Shown here one piece after another: positions 1-11,344 of a DNA stretch of 64,000 nt. Source of the stretch: Asterias rubens. Taxonomy: Eukaryota > Echinodermata > Asteroidea > Forcipulatida > Asteriidae. The first letter of the stretch is position 1. Each line of letters starts with the position of its first letter. The notes under the pieces are model-generated. The model ran no database searches. It was not told the DNA's origin and saw nothing but the letters and a program-made list of their open reading frames with translations. The translations under genes were made by a program, and so were the position numbers. Location: contig NC_047082.1 in assembly GCF_902459465.1 (NCBI RefSeq), positions 4,154,001 through 4,218,000 on the forward strand. The letters are read 5' to 3'.

Positions 1-127
1 TTGTCAACTGATACAAAGTTGTTTATGCGAGTTGTGACGCTCAAGAACACATTCCCTGCTAAGCTGTTAAATATGCTTAGCGTAAGCACAATTCCCTGAT
101 TATACGTAAGCGCTGCGATTCTTTCCT

Positions 128-402
128 TTAAAAGCCATTGGAACAGGACCAAACTAATAGCCTTTTAAACACAAAAAGCTGCTAAACGCCGTGTCATGGC
201 ATGTGTTTAAAATAAATCCGTAATTCTCGACAACGAGAATTGATAATATTGTTTTAATGTTTTCTCGAAAAGTGAAGCATTTCATGGAATAATATTTCAA
301 GAGAAGTCTTTCACCATTACCTTCTGTAAACCCTGAAAGTTATTTGTAAATATGTGATTTTTTTCTTCTTTTTTCTGTGCCGAAAGTGTATAATGGCTTT
401 AG
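128..402. repeat. Foldback MITE, family 2, diverged copy
   Basis: Begins TTAAAAGCCATTGGA and ends with the inverted ATAATGGCTTTAG. The interior (AATTCTCGACAACGAGAATT centre, GAAGTCTTTCACCATT) matches the better copy at 33800-34173 in the opposite orientation. Confidence 0.6.
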
Positions 403-1309
403 TTGATGCACTCAAATTAAGTCTCACCGAAGCGACATGATTTTGCTGCTAGTTTGAGTTTTCTTGTTCATTTACGTGCAACGAATTTCAACTTCTTTGC
501 ATTCAAATTAAAGATGAGTTATGGCTTCACAAGTTAACTGGGAATTATAGCTCATTTACTAGCACATACATGTAGTCCTCCTTTGTAAGAGGTGTTTCCA
601 TGTACTGTACATTATAATTTTACAATTTGCACCATTTTTTGTTCTTCATTGAAATAACTGTTCCTTTTGCATTGTTTCCCTAAAAGTTAAAGCCTGTATC
701 CAACTAAATATTTTGCTTTAGCCTTGAGATTGTGTTGTTGTCTCTGTTTCTGAATGTCCTGAACATGTCAAATTAGAAGTTTTAACTTTTAGTTTTGAAT
801 GTTTCGAATTTGTTTATAGGCAGCAACGAATGAGTATAAGCACATAACATAGAATTTGAATTTGAATGCAAACAATGCATTTGGAAAATGTTTGCCCATT
901 AATGAAATTGAATGGTTGACCAGCTCTTGCTGCTGGCTTTAACGAAATTGAATGAGTCTTGCAGCCTGATGAAGTTTAATGCTTTTATTTGACCAGTGAA
1001 TGCTTAACTTTTGAAATCGAATAACTAGTTTTGACTTTTGAATGTTGATTCAAAGTGCATTCATGATCAAAACGAAAATGAATGAGTCAATGGATTTTTG
1101 TTGAAATTGACCGAAAAAAACTATATTAGAAAGTTTGGGTCTGCACAATGTTTTTCTCCTTTATATTCCTTATTTGGCCATTAAACAATTACAAACACAA
1201 GCATACAGTATGTAAAATAAATAATATAAATACACAAGTGAATACTAAGCAGGACAAACAGTAAGGGCACAAGAAATACAACCCTAATGTGATGGCCATG
1301 ATCAAGAAA
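403..1309. other. Gene-free stretch
   Basis: AT-rich sequence with loosely repeated GAATGAGT and GAAATTGAATG words around 820-1090. No coding signal is supported. Confidence 0.5.
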
Positions 1310-1800
1310 AGTGTATTCATAAATACTCCATACAGTTTTGCTATTCCTATTGGTGAAGAGCGCGTCACGTGGGTGTGTATAAACCCTTGTTAATGACCAG
1401 TAAAAAGTGTTGAAACATGGGCATGACACGCGAGCTCGCACCTGTGCTTATATAGTACAGTTTCTTCATTCCTATTGGTCAAGAGCAACGGCCGGGACAG
1501 TTGTGCCACATCGACGCGCATAGCATTCCCTTATAAGGAGTTGTTTAACCGAGGGCGGCGGAGGGCTTTACCATTTCATAGCTGGAGGGGTGTCGTGTTG
1601 AAAGAAATCATCGAACAATTATAAGTGTTCATGTTTTTTTACCAAAAAGGTATTTATGAATGGGAATCAAAGTGTGTTGAATCGGTTTTCAAATAGTGGT
1701 TTAAACCCGCCGAGGCCTGGTTCTTGGTAATTTTGTCTCGGTAAAATGATTAAGTACCAGGCCTCGTTGGGTTTTTACCACTGGTTGAAAACCTCTTCAC
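1310..1800. repeat. Interspersed foldback element, same family as 40375-40890
   Basis: Shares the blocks CGGCCGGGACAGTTGTGCC, CTTATAAGGAGTTGTTTA and AGCTGGAGGGGTGT with 40375-40890 in opposite orientation. It ends in a hairpin whose arms contain the CCAGGCCTCG word and its complement (about 1690-1790). Confidence 0.65.
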
Positions 1801-1990
1801 CACACATTGATTTCCTTAATTAAACACTGGAGCTCGAAAGCCTGTTAATCCAGGCACTTAGGGAGGCACACACACACTATTATATAAAATACTCTCTTAG
1901 GCAATTTTTTATTATTTTTTTTAAGTAAAAATAAATAGAAACTAGACATAATTGCATATGTGCACAAATGCATAGATGTTTTTTTAATAA

Positions 1991-2790
1991 CAATTTAAAT
2001 TTTTCAACTGAATTTGTAATTTATTTGTTTATTTTTTCATAGCAGTTATGACCAATCCGGGCTAATTAAAACAATAATTAGGATTATACCATGTTCAGAT
2101 AGCAATTGATGTGTTAAAGGCGCAAAAATGGAAAAAATCTTTAAGAAAGACCATGTGATGACGTCATCATTACGTCATTTTACAGTTAACGAGAACTTGC
2201 CAATATCAAACAATGCACGAATTGTCAACATAATCGCGTCATTACTTTGAGAGTTACACGACTTCAAAAAGTGCACCTTTAATGTCGCGTCACGTGACCC
2301 CCGATGACGTCATTTAAAGTGATTACAACAAATTTCACCACAGACAACTACAAAAAGTAAATTTTGAAGAGTTTTCAACCTGCCGCTAGAGGGCGCTGTT
2401 GCAATTTGTGACGTCATCAATATTTTGTTTGAACTGTCCACCCTTGCTAGACACTTACGTCCTGGAAAGCAACTTCATAACTTTTACCACTTTTGAGTTA
2501 CAGGGCACTTACGTTTTTGGCCCGTTTCGACCGGAAGTAGATGTCATGTTAGGTCAACCACACGAAAAAAAAATGAAGACCTAATTTACCCATACCCAAT
2601 CCCGCAAACAGAAACCTACGGTCCGTTTTGGCTGATTTGATATAGATTTTCAAACATTTAACATAAAACACAATTAAGAAGACGTTATGTGACCGGTGAT
2701 GACGTCATCATGACATCATTGCCTTATGATCATTATTGCACCATAACCTTCGATCCCTGAAAGTTTCATTGCAATTGCTCTTTAGGACCT
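1991..2790. repeat. Dispersed direct repeat A, copy 1 (CRE-rich)
   Basis: Nearly identical to 4420-5186 in the same orientation, including the CCGCTAGAGGGCGCTGTT block and four TGACGTCA palindromes at 2159, 2305, 2409 and 2700. No coding domain is recognised in it. Confidence 0.8.
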
Positions 2791-2912
2791 ATGCAAAATT
2801 TCGGCATTGGGAAATAGGTCCCTCTTCTGGTCACTCAAAGTCCATCGAGGGAATAGACGTACACTAGTTGCCTCATTGCCAGTCAATATGTGTATATTGG
2901 TAACTCCCTGGA
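2790..2912. repeat. Partial copy of the palindromic repeat at 62488-62650
   Basis: AAATAGGTCCCTCTTCTGG, GGTCACTCAAAGTCC and GGGAATAGACGTACACTAG recur at 62550-62620, where the opposite arm is also present. Confidence 0.6.
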
Positions 2913-3595
2913 GTACTATTCCCCGGGAATTTGCACGGTCGTTTCATGAAAAACGTTTTAGCCCGGGGTTAACTTCCTACCCCTGAGCAGGGTTATTTTT
3001 TTCCAGGAAAACGCTATATTCCGGGCAACTCTCGGGAAGTGAAAAGATAGGCCAAAAGTTCCCGGGAATTTCCCAGGAAATACCTTTAGTGTGAAAAGGG
3101 GCTTGGTAGTGAAACAGTTTATTAGCCCGCCTTCGAACCAAATACACAAGCTGCGGCAGCCTCTGGTAAAAATCGATATTGTATCATTAGTGCTGTCATA
3201 ACAACTCAAACGACTGGAACAGTGAGTTATTTACACTGCCGGGTCTATTTTTAACAAAACATCAACAATTATTTGGGGAAATTTCATCAGTGCTACCGAA
3301 TAGACTTCTGACGATATTAAAAATGTCAGTTCAAGATCGCTTGCTGCTTCCGGTGGTTGAATGGATGACCCAGTAAAAGGGAGTGAGAACATGTTGATGT
3401 TAATAGAGTAGTGGACAAAAGGCATGACATGTTGGAAGGACAGGCGCAGCGCGAGTGGGAATAACGTCAACATTGTGCAAAGTAGTTAATTAAGAGTGAA
3501 CGGACACCAGTCGCAAGAATAATGTAGAAGGAGAGGCTCGCATCTTACCCTATTTTTTTGAAGAAAACAAAAAAATATATATTATTGTTTGTACT

Positions 3596-3830
3596 TGTTT
3601 TATGCCTCTGAAGAAGGTCCGGATTGGATCGAAAGCTAAGGCCATCTACCCTATTCATTATCCCTTCGGGGTGATCCCCTTGATTTGCTTGTATTTTGTT
3701 TTTAATTGTCATAACCATATCCATTTTATCTTTTCCCACTTATATGTAATTGTTTGTACTTGTTTTGTGCCTCTGAAGAAGGTCCGGATTGGATCGAAAG
3801 CTAAGGCCATCTACCCTATTCATTATATAT
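3596..3830 (+). repeat. Tandem pair of ~65 bp units with hammerhead-like cores
   Basis: The block from TGCCTCTGAAGAAGG to CTACCCTATTCATTA occurs twice (3602-3660 and 3764-3822), 162 bp apart. Each unit has CTGAAGA, then GGTCC, a GGATT loop, GGATC and GAAA, in the order of a hammerhead ribozyme core. Penelope-like retroelements are known to carry such motifs. Self-cleavage is not shown, and no clear stem III plus cleavage triplet was found. Confidence 0.5.
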
Positions 3831-3909
3831 GTAATTATATATAAATAAATTATTAAGATGTGTGCCGCTTTACAGATAATCCAGAAATGCTAAATAGCCA
3901 GAAAGTATC

Positions 3910-4278
3910 TTAAAGGCAGTGGCCACTATTGGCATTTACTTAAAATAATGTTTCGCATAAAACCTTCGGAGCTGTTGATAGCATAACACATTGTGAGAAA
4001 CGACTCCCTCTGAAATAACGTTGTTTTCGAGAAAGAAGTAATTTTCCACGAATTTGATTTTGAGACCTCAGAATATTATTTTAGGTCTCAAAATCAAGCA
4101 TCTACCGCACACAACTTCGAGTGACAATGGTGTTTTTTCGTTCATTATTATCTTATTATCTCGCAACTTCGACAACCAATTGAGTTAAAATTGTCACTCT
4201 TAGTTTATGCATATGTTAATATACACCAATTGAGATGACTGGTCTTTGACAATTACCATAAGTGTACAGTGTCTTTAA
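3910..4278. repeat. TTAA-flanked foldback MITE, family 1
   Basis: Starts TTAAAGGCAGTGGCC and ends ACAGTGTCTTTAA. The centre holds the family's short palindrome around GAGACCTCAGAATA. This copy is diverged. Confidence 0.75.
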
Positions 4279-4419
4279 GCCGCAATCGTTTGTAATCTTT
4301 TTATCAGCTTTTGGTGGTATTTGATCATGGGTAATATTGTGCTATAGGTCCATTTCCATATTACCTATATTTGATTTCTGTTTTCTGTTGTGTGCATTTG
4401 AAATAACATTTTAAATAAC

Positions 4420-5186
4420 ATTTATAATTTTTCAACTGAATTTGTAATTTATTTATATATTTTTTTTTTCACAGCAGTTATGACCAATCCGGGCTAATTA
4501 AAAAAATAATTTGGATTATACCATGTTCAGATAGCAATTGATGTGTTAAGGCGCACAAAGGGAAAAACCATGTGATGACGTCATCATTACGTCATTTTAC
4601 AATTCACAAGAACTTGCCAATATCAAACAATCCACGAAGTTTCAACATAATCGCGTCATTACTTCGAGAGTTATACGACTTCAAAAAAGTGCACCTTTAA
4701 TGTCGCGTCACGTGACCCCCGATGACGTCATTTAAAGTGATTTCAGCAAATTTCACCACAGACATCTACAAAAAGTAAATTTTGAAGAGTTTTCAACCTG
4801 CCGCTAGAGGGCGCTGTTGCAATTTATGACGTCACCAATGTTTTGTTTGAACTGCCCACCCTTGCTAGACACTTACGTCCTGGAAAGCTACTTCATAACT
4901 TTTACCACTTTTGATTTCACAGGGCACTTACGTTTTTGGCCCGTTTCGACCGGAAGTAGATGCCATGTTAGGTCAACCACACGAACAAAATATGAAGACC
5001 TAATTTTCCCCTACCCAATCCTGCAAACAGAAACCTACGGTCCCTTTTGGCTGATTTTCAAACATTTAACATAAACACCTTTAAGATGACGTCATGTGAC
5101 CGGTGATGACGTCATCATGACATCATTGCCTTAGGATCAATATTGCACCATAACCCTCGATCCCTGAAAGTTTCATTGCAATTACT
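4420..5186. repeat. Dispersed direct repeat A, copy 2 (CRE-rich)
   Basis: Second copy of 1991-2790. TGACGTCA is at 4576, 4723, 4827, 5087 and 5107. Its similarity to copy 1 stops where the TIR element at 5187 begins. Confidence 0.8.
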
Positions 5187-6712
5187 CGGTCCATTTAGGG
5201 CCGGTTCGGCAACCATCACACGATTGTCAAACGGATTAATGTCCATTGTGTTGGGCTTATAGCTTTGACTGTTGTATAGTAGACTATGAATATGAATTTC
5301 AAAACTAAAATGTTCAAACGCTTTATTTTATGCGCTGTGTTTTTTCATTTACAAAATACTTGTCAAAAGATACCACACATACTTTTTTTATCGTGAAAAA
5401 CGATGAAGTATAACCTGACATTCTACTTTTACCTCTTTATGTCATGTATTTGCTGGTTGGCTTTGCCTAGCGCTGGAAACGTCAATGTATCTCACATGGG
5501 TACATCATGTACATGTATACATGCATTTGAGCGTTCGAGACGAACTCAGTTTGTGGTTGATTGTGACCAACTAAGAATGTTTCCCAACTAATGTGTTTGT
5601 TTTTAATAAACGTATGACCAGGTTGTTGAATTTGGGTGTGATCTGCAAATAGGACGGTTATAAGTACGTCCTCGTCTGAAGGTTTATTTGTGAATACTTT
5701 TACATTTAAACATACTGTTAGCATTGGAGAAGAAATACCTTTGCATTAATAAAAAGACTGCAATAAAAAATATCGAATGTATGTGTGTGCAATTGTTTGT
5801 TTTATGATTAAGTGGAATAAATGAACTGATCTTATTATCAGAACATTTGTTTATACCCGTCCCGTTTTAACGTTTAAGTTGACATCGAGTAAAGATAAAG
5901 CCCCTCTATGTTTAACGTTCATCAGACAATCTCGTGCTTTAATATAAATAAGTTTCATGGAAAAGTGTAAATGAATTTGGAGTCCGTCTTGTGATTTGGG
6001 GAAAATCTGAAACATAAATATTACAAATCTGTGAAATTATAAATGAATAGTTTAATAACTTTTTATTACAAAGACACATCATGTTAAATCTCTTTTTTGA
6101 TGTGTGTGGCTCTGAAAAGAAAAAAAATAAGATTATATAGTCTAGATAATGTGACCAAAAGTTCGTCAATACAAACGAAATGAGGAATTTTCATTTCCCC
6201 CAATTTTCACAGCGGATCGCGGTAGGAAATCGTTCACCGCGATCCGTTAACCATCTTATTAATTGGAACAGCCTTGTTAAATATTTGTATGATTTCCGTT
6301 CGGTCCTACCTCTCAAAATCAAGAATCCCGAATTTTGTCGACTTGAATTACATAACAAGATGTTCAATGCCGTGTTTTGCCCCCCAAAACCTATTCATTC
6401 ATGATGCTAAGAAAAGCTACTACCTGGGCGTACACGCACCCACCCATTGTTACCAGTACTCCTGGCCGTGGAGGATTAGTCGTGATTAACGAGGGATTAG
6501 CGGTGGAAGTGTCAGTGACAGCCTGGTTTTGGCGAACTCCTTCGTTAGTTGTAAACCACAGTCAAGTACCAACTCTTTTGTGTTTCACCTAAGTAAGTCT
6601 TTCTATAATCTCTGGAAACGATTGCGTGCCGAAACTCAACCGACTGACCCTCTGTAAAGTAATCGTTTGCGGCAATCGTGTGATGGTTGCCGAACCGGCC
6701 CTAAATGGACCG
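5187..6712. mobile_element. 1.5 kb element with ~40 bp terminal inverted repeats
   Basis: The left end starts CGGTCCATTTAGGGCCGGTT and the right end is its exact inverse for about 40 bp (through the CACACGATTG block). No target-site duplication is evident: the flanks are ATTACT and CGCGCA. No transposase ORF is visible, so it would be non-autonomous. It ends within a few bases of where the lectin-block homology begins (about 6718), so it marks the edge of lectin copy 1. Confidence 0.65.
5403..5591 (+). CDS. Small secreted ORF with LRRNT-like cysteines (possible gene fragment)
   Basis: This 62-codon ORF starts with MKYNLTFYFYLFMSCICWLA, a good signal-peptide shape (short basic start, hydrophobic core, then PSAG). 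The rest has a CTC motif, a VVDC motif and ends LRMFPN. That order resembles the N-terminal cap of leucine-rich-repeat proteins (C-x-C, then VDC, then L-x-x-P). A stop follows directly and no LRR comes after it. It lies inside the TIR element at 5187-6712, so it may be a captured first exon or a decayed LRR gene. Family assignment is tentative, and chance is possible at this length. Confidence 0.3.
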   Translation: MKYNLTFYFYLFMSCICWLALPSAGNVNVSHMGTSCTCIHAFERSRRTQFVVDCDQLRMFPN

Positions 6713-7549
6713 CGCGCATAACATACCATGTCTAAGTTACTTAGCACAACTAGAGTTTGCACAATGTAAAATGGAATTTTAACTGGTGACCATTTTTTGG
6801 GTATTCTGGCATGGTTTTCTTTAAGGGCAATTCCATGGTCAGTCGCATTGCACTTTTCTGTGTAATTTCTTGATCTTAGTGCTAGTAGTTCTGTGTGAGA
6901 TATTCTTTCCACTAAGTTTATATACTGACTTGTACTTGATATCAAAGGCTTTGAATTGAGGATATAAGAAATGTTGTGGGGGTGTCCTCTGAACTTAATA
7001 ACGTTTAGTTGTAAAAAGAGGTCAGTCACATTACAAAAAAGGACATGGTAAAAATACACTGTCAAAATTCAAAAGTTTCCTCTAACTTAAAAACTTGCGA
7101 AAGTTTTACTACATGTAACACACAACTCTTATACGTGAGTATCCAACAGGATACTTATAAATGGTCAGCAACTTTAACTTTTAGGTATACATGGCAAAAC
7201 CACGCTCAGTCGCTTTACGGTCAGTCCAGTTTTCCAGTCAGTTTAGCCAAACCTCATGAAGCCCAAGCTTTTTATTCCGCAAAATTGGGTTAATTTCCTC
7301 GTCAACAACTAAAAATAAATTGGTTTCATATGTTTGTTATAAATTCTAAGTGGAAAGAAAGCTGTGACAGTTTTTGTTTGCTTTGATTTGCCCATAAGCT
7401 TTAGCAGCTCATTTAAATTGGGATCTGACCAGTTATGTTATTCACATGACGTGGTACTCCAGCAAGCATCCTGACCCTACCTTTAAGTACTATCCAGCTC
7501 CAAACATTTTATGTAAAGAGACTACTTGTTTCTGATTGACTTGTTCCAG

Positions 7550-7719
7550 GTACCTGGGTGTGTTTTGGTGAAGGTACTATTGACGTGCAGGACGAGAGAT
7601 GGAAGGATGGTCAGCCAAATAGTAACGGCAATGAGGATTGTGCTTTTGGGGAAGATTCAGGCTGGTTCGATTATAAATGTGACCGTTCCGTTAAATTAAT
7701 CTGTCAGCGCCCTGCGTAA
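7550..7719 (+). CDS. C-type lectin copy 1, last coding exon (partial gene)
   Basis: Acceptor TTGTTCCAG precedes an exon that opens in phase 1 and encodes the C-terminal half of a C-type lectin domain: TWVCFGE, then GQPNSNGNEDC (ligand-binding loop, QPN), then SGWFDYKCD and LICQRPA followed by a stop at 7717. C-type lectins bind sugars through a calcium site, usually EPN for mannose or QPD for galactose; QPN is a mixed form. The exon length (170 bp) equals that of copy 2. No signal-peptide or GGTPT exon is visible upstream in the window. Homology to copy 2 stops at about 6718, beside the TIR element, so the first exon is either more than 7.5 kb away or lost. Upstream support is lacking, so this may be a 5'-truncated pseudogene, although the exon itself is intact. 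Confidence 0.7.
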
Positions 7720-8046
7720 ACCAACACAATATGAAAGGTTGCTCAATAATCTGAGCTAACTACTTCTTATAAGGATTAAAGGGGTAGGTGATTAACTGCT
7801 CATTCGCTTTGTGATAATCCTTTTTTTTTTACACCAAGCCACTATTTACTTTTAATATTGGGCTCATTAGTAAGAAGACAAATTAATGTTGCATGCATGG
7901 AGTCATCCATCTTGATAGTTTAATCGAACTATATAAAACTAAATTTATCTGTCACAGCCTCTCTCTGTCTCTATCTCAACTGAGAATGGATAAACACTTG
8001 CATGTAAATCGTTTACTATAACAATTATTTCTGGTTATAATATCAC

Positions 8047-8428
8047 TTAAAGACCTGGACACTCTTGGTAATTGTCAAAGACTAGTCTTCTCACTTGGTG
8101 TATCCCAACATAAGCATAAAATAACAAACCTGTGAAAACTTGAGCTAAATTGGTCATCGAAGTTGCGAGAAAATTAAGAAAGAAAAAACACCCTTGTTGG
8201 ACAAATTTGTGTGCTTTCAGATATATAGGAATAAAATACTTCTGGCTAGAAGTCCTTTATTATTTTAGTGAATAATTACCTCTTTCTCAAAATTTATGCT
8301 GCTTCGAAGGGAGCCGTTTCTCACAATGTTTTATACATTCAACACTGCTATCCAATGCTCGTTACAAAGTCAATTTTTAAGTAAACATTTTGTTTTGAGT
8401 AATTACCAAACGTGTACCTGTCCTTTAG
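8047..8428. repeat. Family 1 MITE inserted into lectin copy 1
   Basis: Left edge CACTTAAAGACCTGGACAC and right edge TACCTGTCCTTTAGTTAAT. Lectin copy 2 has the uninterrupted site TATCACTTAATTAATTTT at 13914-13931, which fixes the boundaries and the TTAA target. Confidence 0.85.
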
Positions 8429-8473
8429 TTAATATTATTGTTCACACAGTGCCCGCAACAACTAACACGCAGA

Positions 8474-8479
8474 AATAAA
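8474..8479 (+). other. Poly(A) signal candidate of lectin copy 1
   Basis: AATAAA in the context AACACGCAGAAATAAAGTTC. The matching signal of copy 2 is at 13968. Confidence 0.5.
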
Positions 8480-11289
8480 GTTCATTCTCATTATTTTGGT
8501 AATAATATAGTTTCATGATTGTGTGAAACAACTAATATAACGTCAATGTTTCGAAAATGTTTCACCAAAAATGCATTTGTGTTAGTACATGCTCAGCACT
8601 GACACCATAGTGACGTCACCGTTAATGTCAGCCCTCTTATAATCAAGTTTTCAGTATAAAACATGACCCTATTTTTATGTTCCTGTAACAGAGAAGCAAT
8701 ATATATTTGTTAAAGATATTAAAGTCGTTTTTGGAACCTTACAATTCTTTCTATGTAAAGAATTTGCAAATTGTTCTACAATCTTGTAAGGAAACTCTTT
8801 AGTGAGGCTGTCATCTTTAAAAAACTGATTATTGCAAACAAGTTTTCATAGCTTTAAAAAATGGTAAATTAGCTTCAGGATAAATAGTATTCATTTTATT
8901 GTTTGAGAGTTATTCGCAAAGTGCAATTTTAAATATTGTTTTTGGCATTGTTATTGTATCAGTATATGTAGTAGTAACCGGTTTACTGTTTAATTTAATT
9001 TAATTATTAACATTCACTAAGTTGGAAAACTGAAGCATTATTAACTTTAAAAACTTATCAGGCAAAACACTACTTCACGCTAACTATAGGGTAAGTCTTA
9101 GAGGTAAGTCTTAGAAAAATCCCCTTTTTGGTCCCAAAACAGAACTAACATAATATATTCATGTAGAATGATCAGGCAGATACCCAACATAAGAAAACAA
9201 ATCACTAAAATCAAAGATTATTTCAGTGTTGTAGAGAATAAAACGTTGGGTCAGGAACTCCTCAAATTTGTGTCGAACGATTTCGCGTTGTAACTAAACT
9301 GCTTCTTTGATTCATTATGAACTAAAAACACTTAAATTGTAAGTTTAGATACTCTAGATGTTTTTCAAATAATTATGTGAACTTCGTTGAATTATATGTG
9401 AAATTTGAATCTTAACACATGAATTTTGGTATCCGTCAAGACAATAGTATCCGTCAGATTAACACATAAGCAAACAATAATTGATGTGAACGATATAAAT
9501 AGTATTGATGATGTTTATTTTTTGAAATACTTGCCCAGCACTGAAAGCTCGAAATAAATTACTGCACAAAAAGCCATGTTTTACTCAGCCTCTCAAAATT
9601 ACAATGCGTTAAACTCTTATACCAACTCGACCTCTAGAAATTAACCTAACCAAACCCCACCCTTCAATTAACCCCTAACCAACCCCGACCTAGACTTGAC
9701 CTCTGGCTTTATCGTCTGCACATGAATCTAGGTGAAAGGTGAAGATGGACGAGGATTAACCATGAGACCTTTCTTTTGTTGATAAACAAACCGCCTTGGT
9801 TGGCATGGTCGGCCGAATGTTAGTACAACACTCAATCGTAAAAACTGATGTTTCAACAAATTTCAACATTTACTGCAAATTTTCAATTAAATAAAATACC
9901 TCTCGATATAAGTTGCTTTATTTTAAACAAAATCAACAAATTTTGTTACATTGTTACCAAAATAGCGATCTATTCTTGATTTGCACTTATGGCTTTCTAT
10001 AGTTTTGGCAAAAACTCGGGCTGTGACGTTGCAAAAGAAAGGTCTATACTCTGTATGGCGTTATTCACGAGAGGCTCGAAGTGTGACGTCAGATGTTCAG
10101 GCTAGCCCCGACCCTTCAAAATATTAACCCGAATGGAAATGAACCAAAGGAGGTGGAGTCAAAAGAGGGCGCTACCAGTTCATTTATGCACTTATTTAGG
10201 CACGTAAACACCATGCACAGGGTCCAATTTCATAGATCCACTTAAAAAAGATCTACTCTTTGATTTTGCAGCATTGGCCGCCATCTTTGATGAAACGTGC
10301 ACGCGTGCAATGCTATCATTGGCTGAGAGTTGTGCGCAGCGCGTACACGCGCCATGCATTTTTCAAAGATGGCGGGGTCAATGACGTCATGTGAAATCTT
10401 TCTATATCAACAGTTGAGGATACCGGTATGTGTACTTCAAGGTTTCCTTAAGTAAGATGACGCCATGCACTTACGTCAATCCAGCCGCCAAAGATCTTTG
10501 AAGTAAACTTTAATGAAATTATGGAATTTCCAAACAGGGCTGGCAAAATAATTTTAATTAATGAGCAATCTCCTTATGATCTCAGAGTAGATTATTCAGT
10601 GCTTATCGTTTAAAGGCAGTGGACACTATTGGTTATTACAGAAAATAATTATTAGCATAAAAATTACTTGGCAACAACCAATCGAGAGCTGTTGATAGCT
10701 CAAAACATTGTGAGAAACGGCTCCCTCTGAAGTGACGTAGCTATTGAGAATGATGTAATTTCTCATTCATTTTACATTAGGCCTGAACCTTTTATTGGCG
10801 TTTTGACAGTACACAAATTTGTGCAACAGGGTGTTTTTCTTTCAATTTTCTCTTGCAACTTCAATATGAACAAATGAGTCAATAACGCTCACAAATTTGA
10901 TGCATAGTTGTGATACACCAAGTGAAAATACTGTACTTGTATTTTACATTTAAAAGCTGTCCGGTGCCTTTAAGCGATTTACTACGTTTACTAAGCCTTG
11001 CTGTGTACTACTTTTTTTTATTTTTTTTTTATTTTTTTATTTAACGACACGTTTCCAAACTTTCCTTGGCAGAGCTTCAAGGTTGGTAATTTTTTCTTGG
11101 TCGGTTTTTCTACGTGACTTCTACCGGAAGGCAATCGATCATAAAATTGTAGAATAGTTGTTTACGTTACTTGTTGCTTTTGTTGCCAATACCAATATTC
11201 AGTGAGTGCGAGAAGGGTTTCTTTCAAAGCTAACCGACCGTGCTCCTAGACTTCAAGGTTTCTTCGATTAAAATATTGACGCTATGCAG
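8480..11289. other. Gene-free spacer between lectin copies 1 and 2
   Basis: Contains the end of the duplicated block, a stretch of CCAACCCCGACC-like words (9640-9710 and 10100) also seen after copies 2 and 3, and a MITE at 10610. No exon was recognised. Confidence 0.5.
10610..10973. repeat. TTAA-flanked foldback MITE, family 1
   Basis: TTAAAGGCAGTGGACACTA at the left end and CCGGTGCCTTTAA at the right end. Confidence 0.8.
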
Positions 11290-11297
11290 TGACGTCA
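11290..11297. promoter_or_regulatory. CRE-like palindrome upstream of lectin copy 2
   Basis: TGACGTCA 48 bp before the chosen ATG. It could be a CREB/ATF site. The same octamer is frequent in repeats here, so it is weak evidence on its own. Confidence 0.3.
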
Positions 11298-11344
11298 ATA
11301 CAGACGCCATCTTATATCGGGCAGCAATTTCAATTTGTCAAGAG

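Larger units (their letters stand above)
6713..9480 (+). repeat. Lectin tandem-duplication block, copy 1
   Basis: Aligns over most of its length with 12596-14870: intron, last lectin exon, 3' UTR and downstream DNA. In the 245 bp before the exon only about three differences are seen. The main length difference is a MITE at 8047-8428 that copy 2 lacks. Confidence 0.85.

Noticed and set aside
6589-7065. 158-codon minus-strand ORF beside lectin copy 1
   Set aside because: The same region in copy 2 (12650-12960) is broken by frame differences, and it lies partly in the TIR element, so no constraint is seen. No family was recognised.
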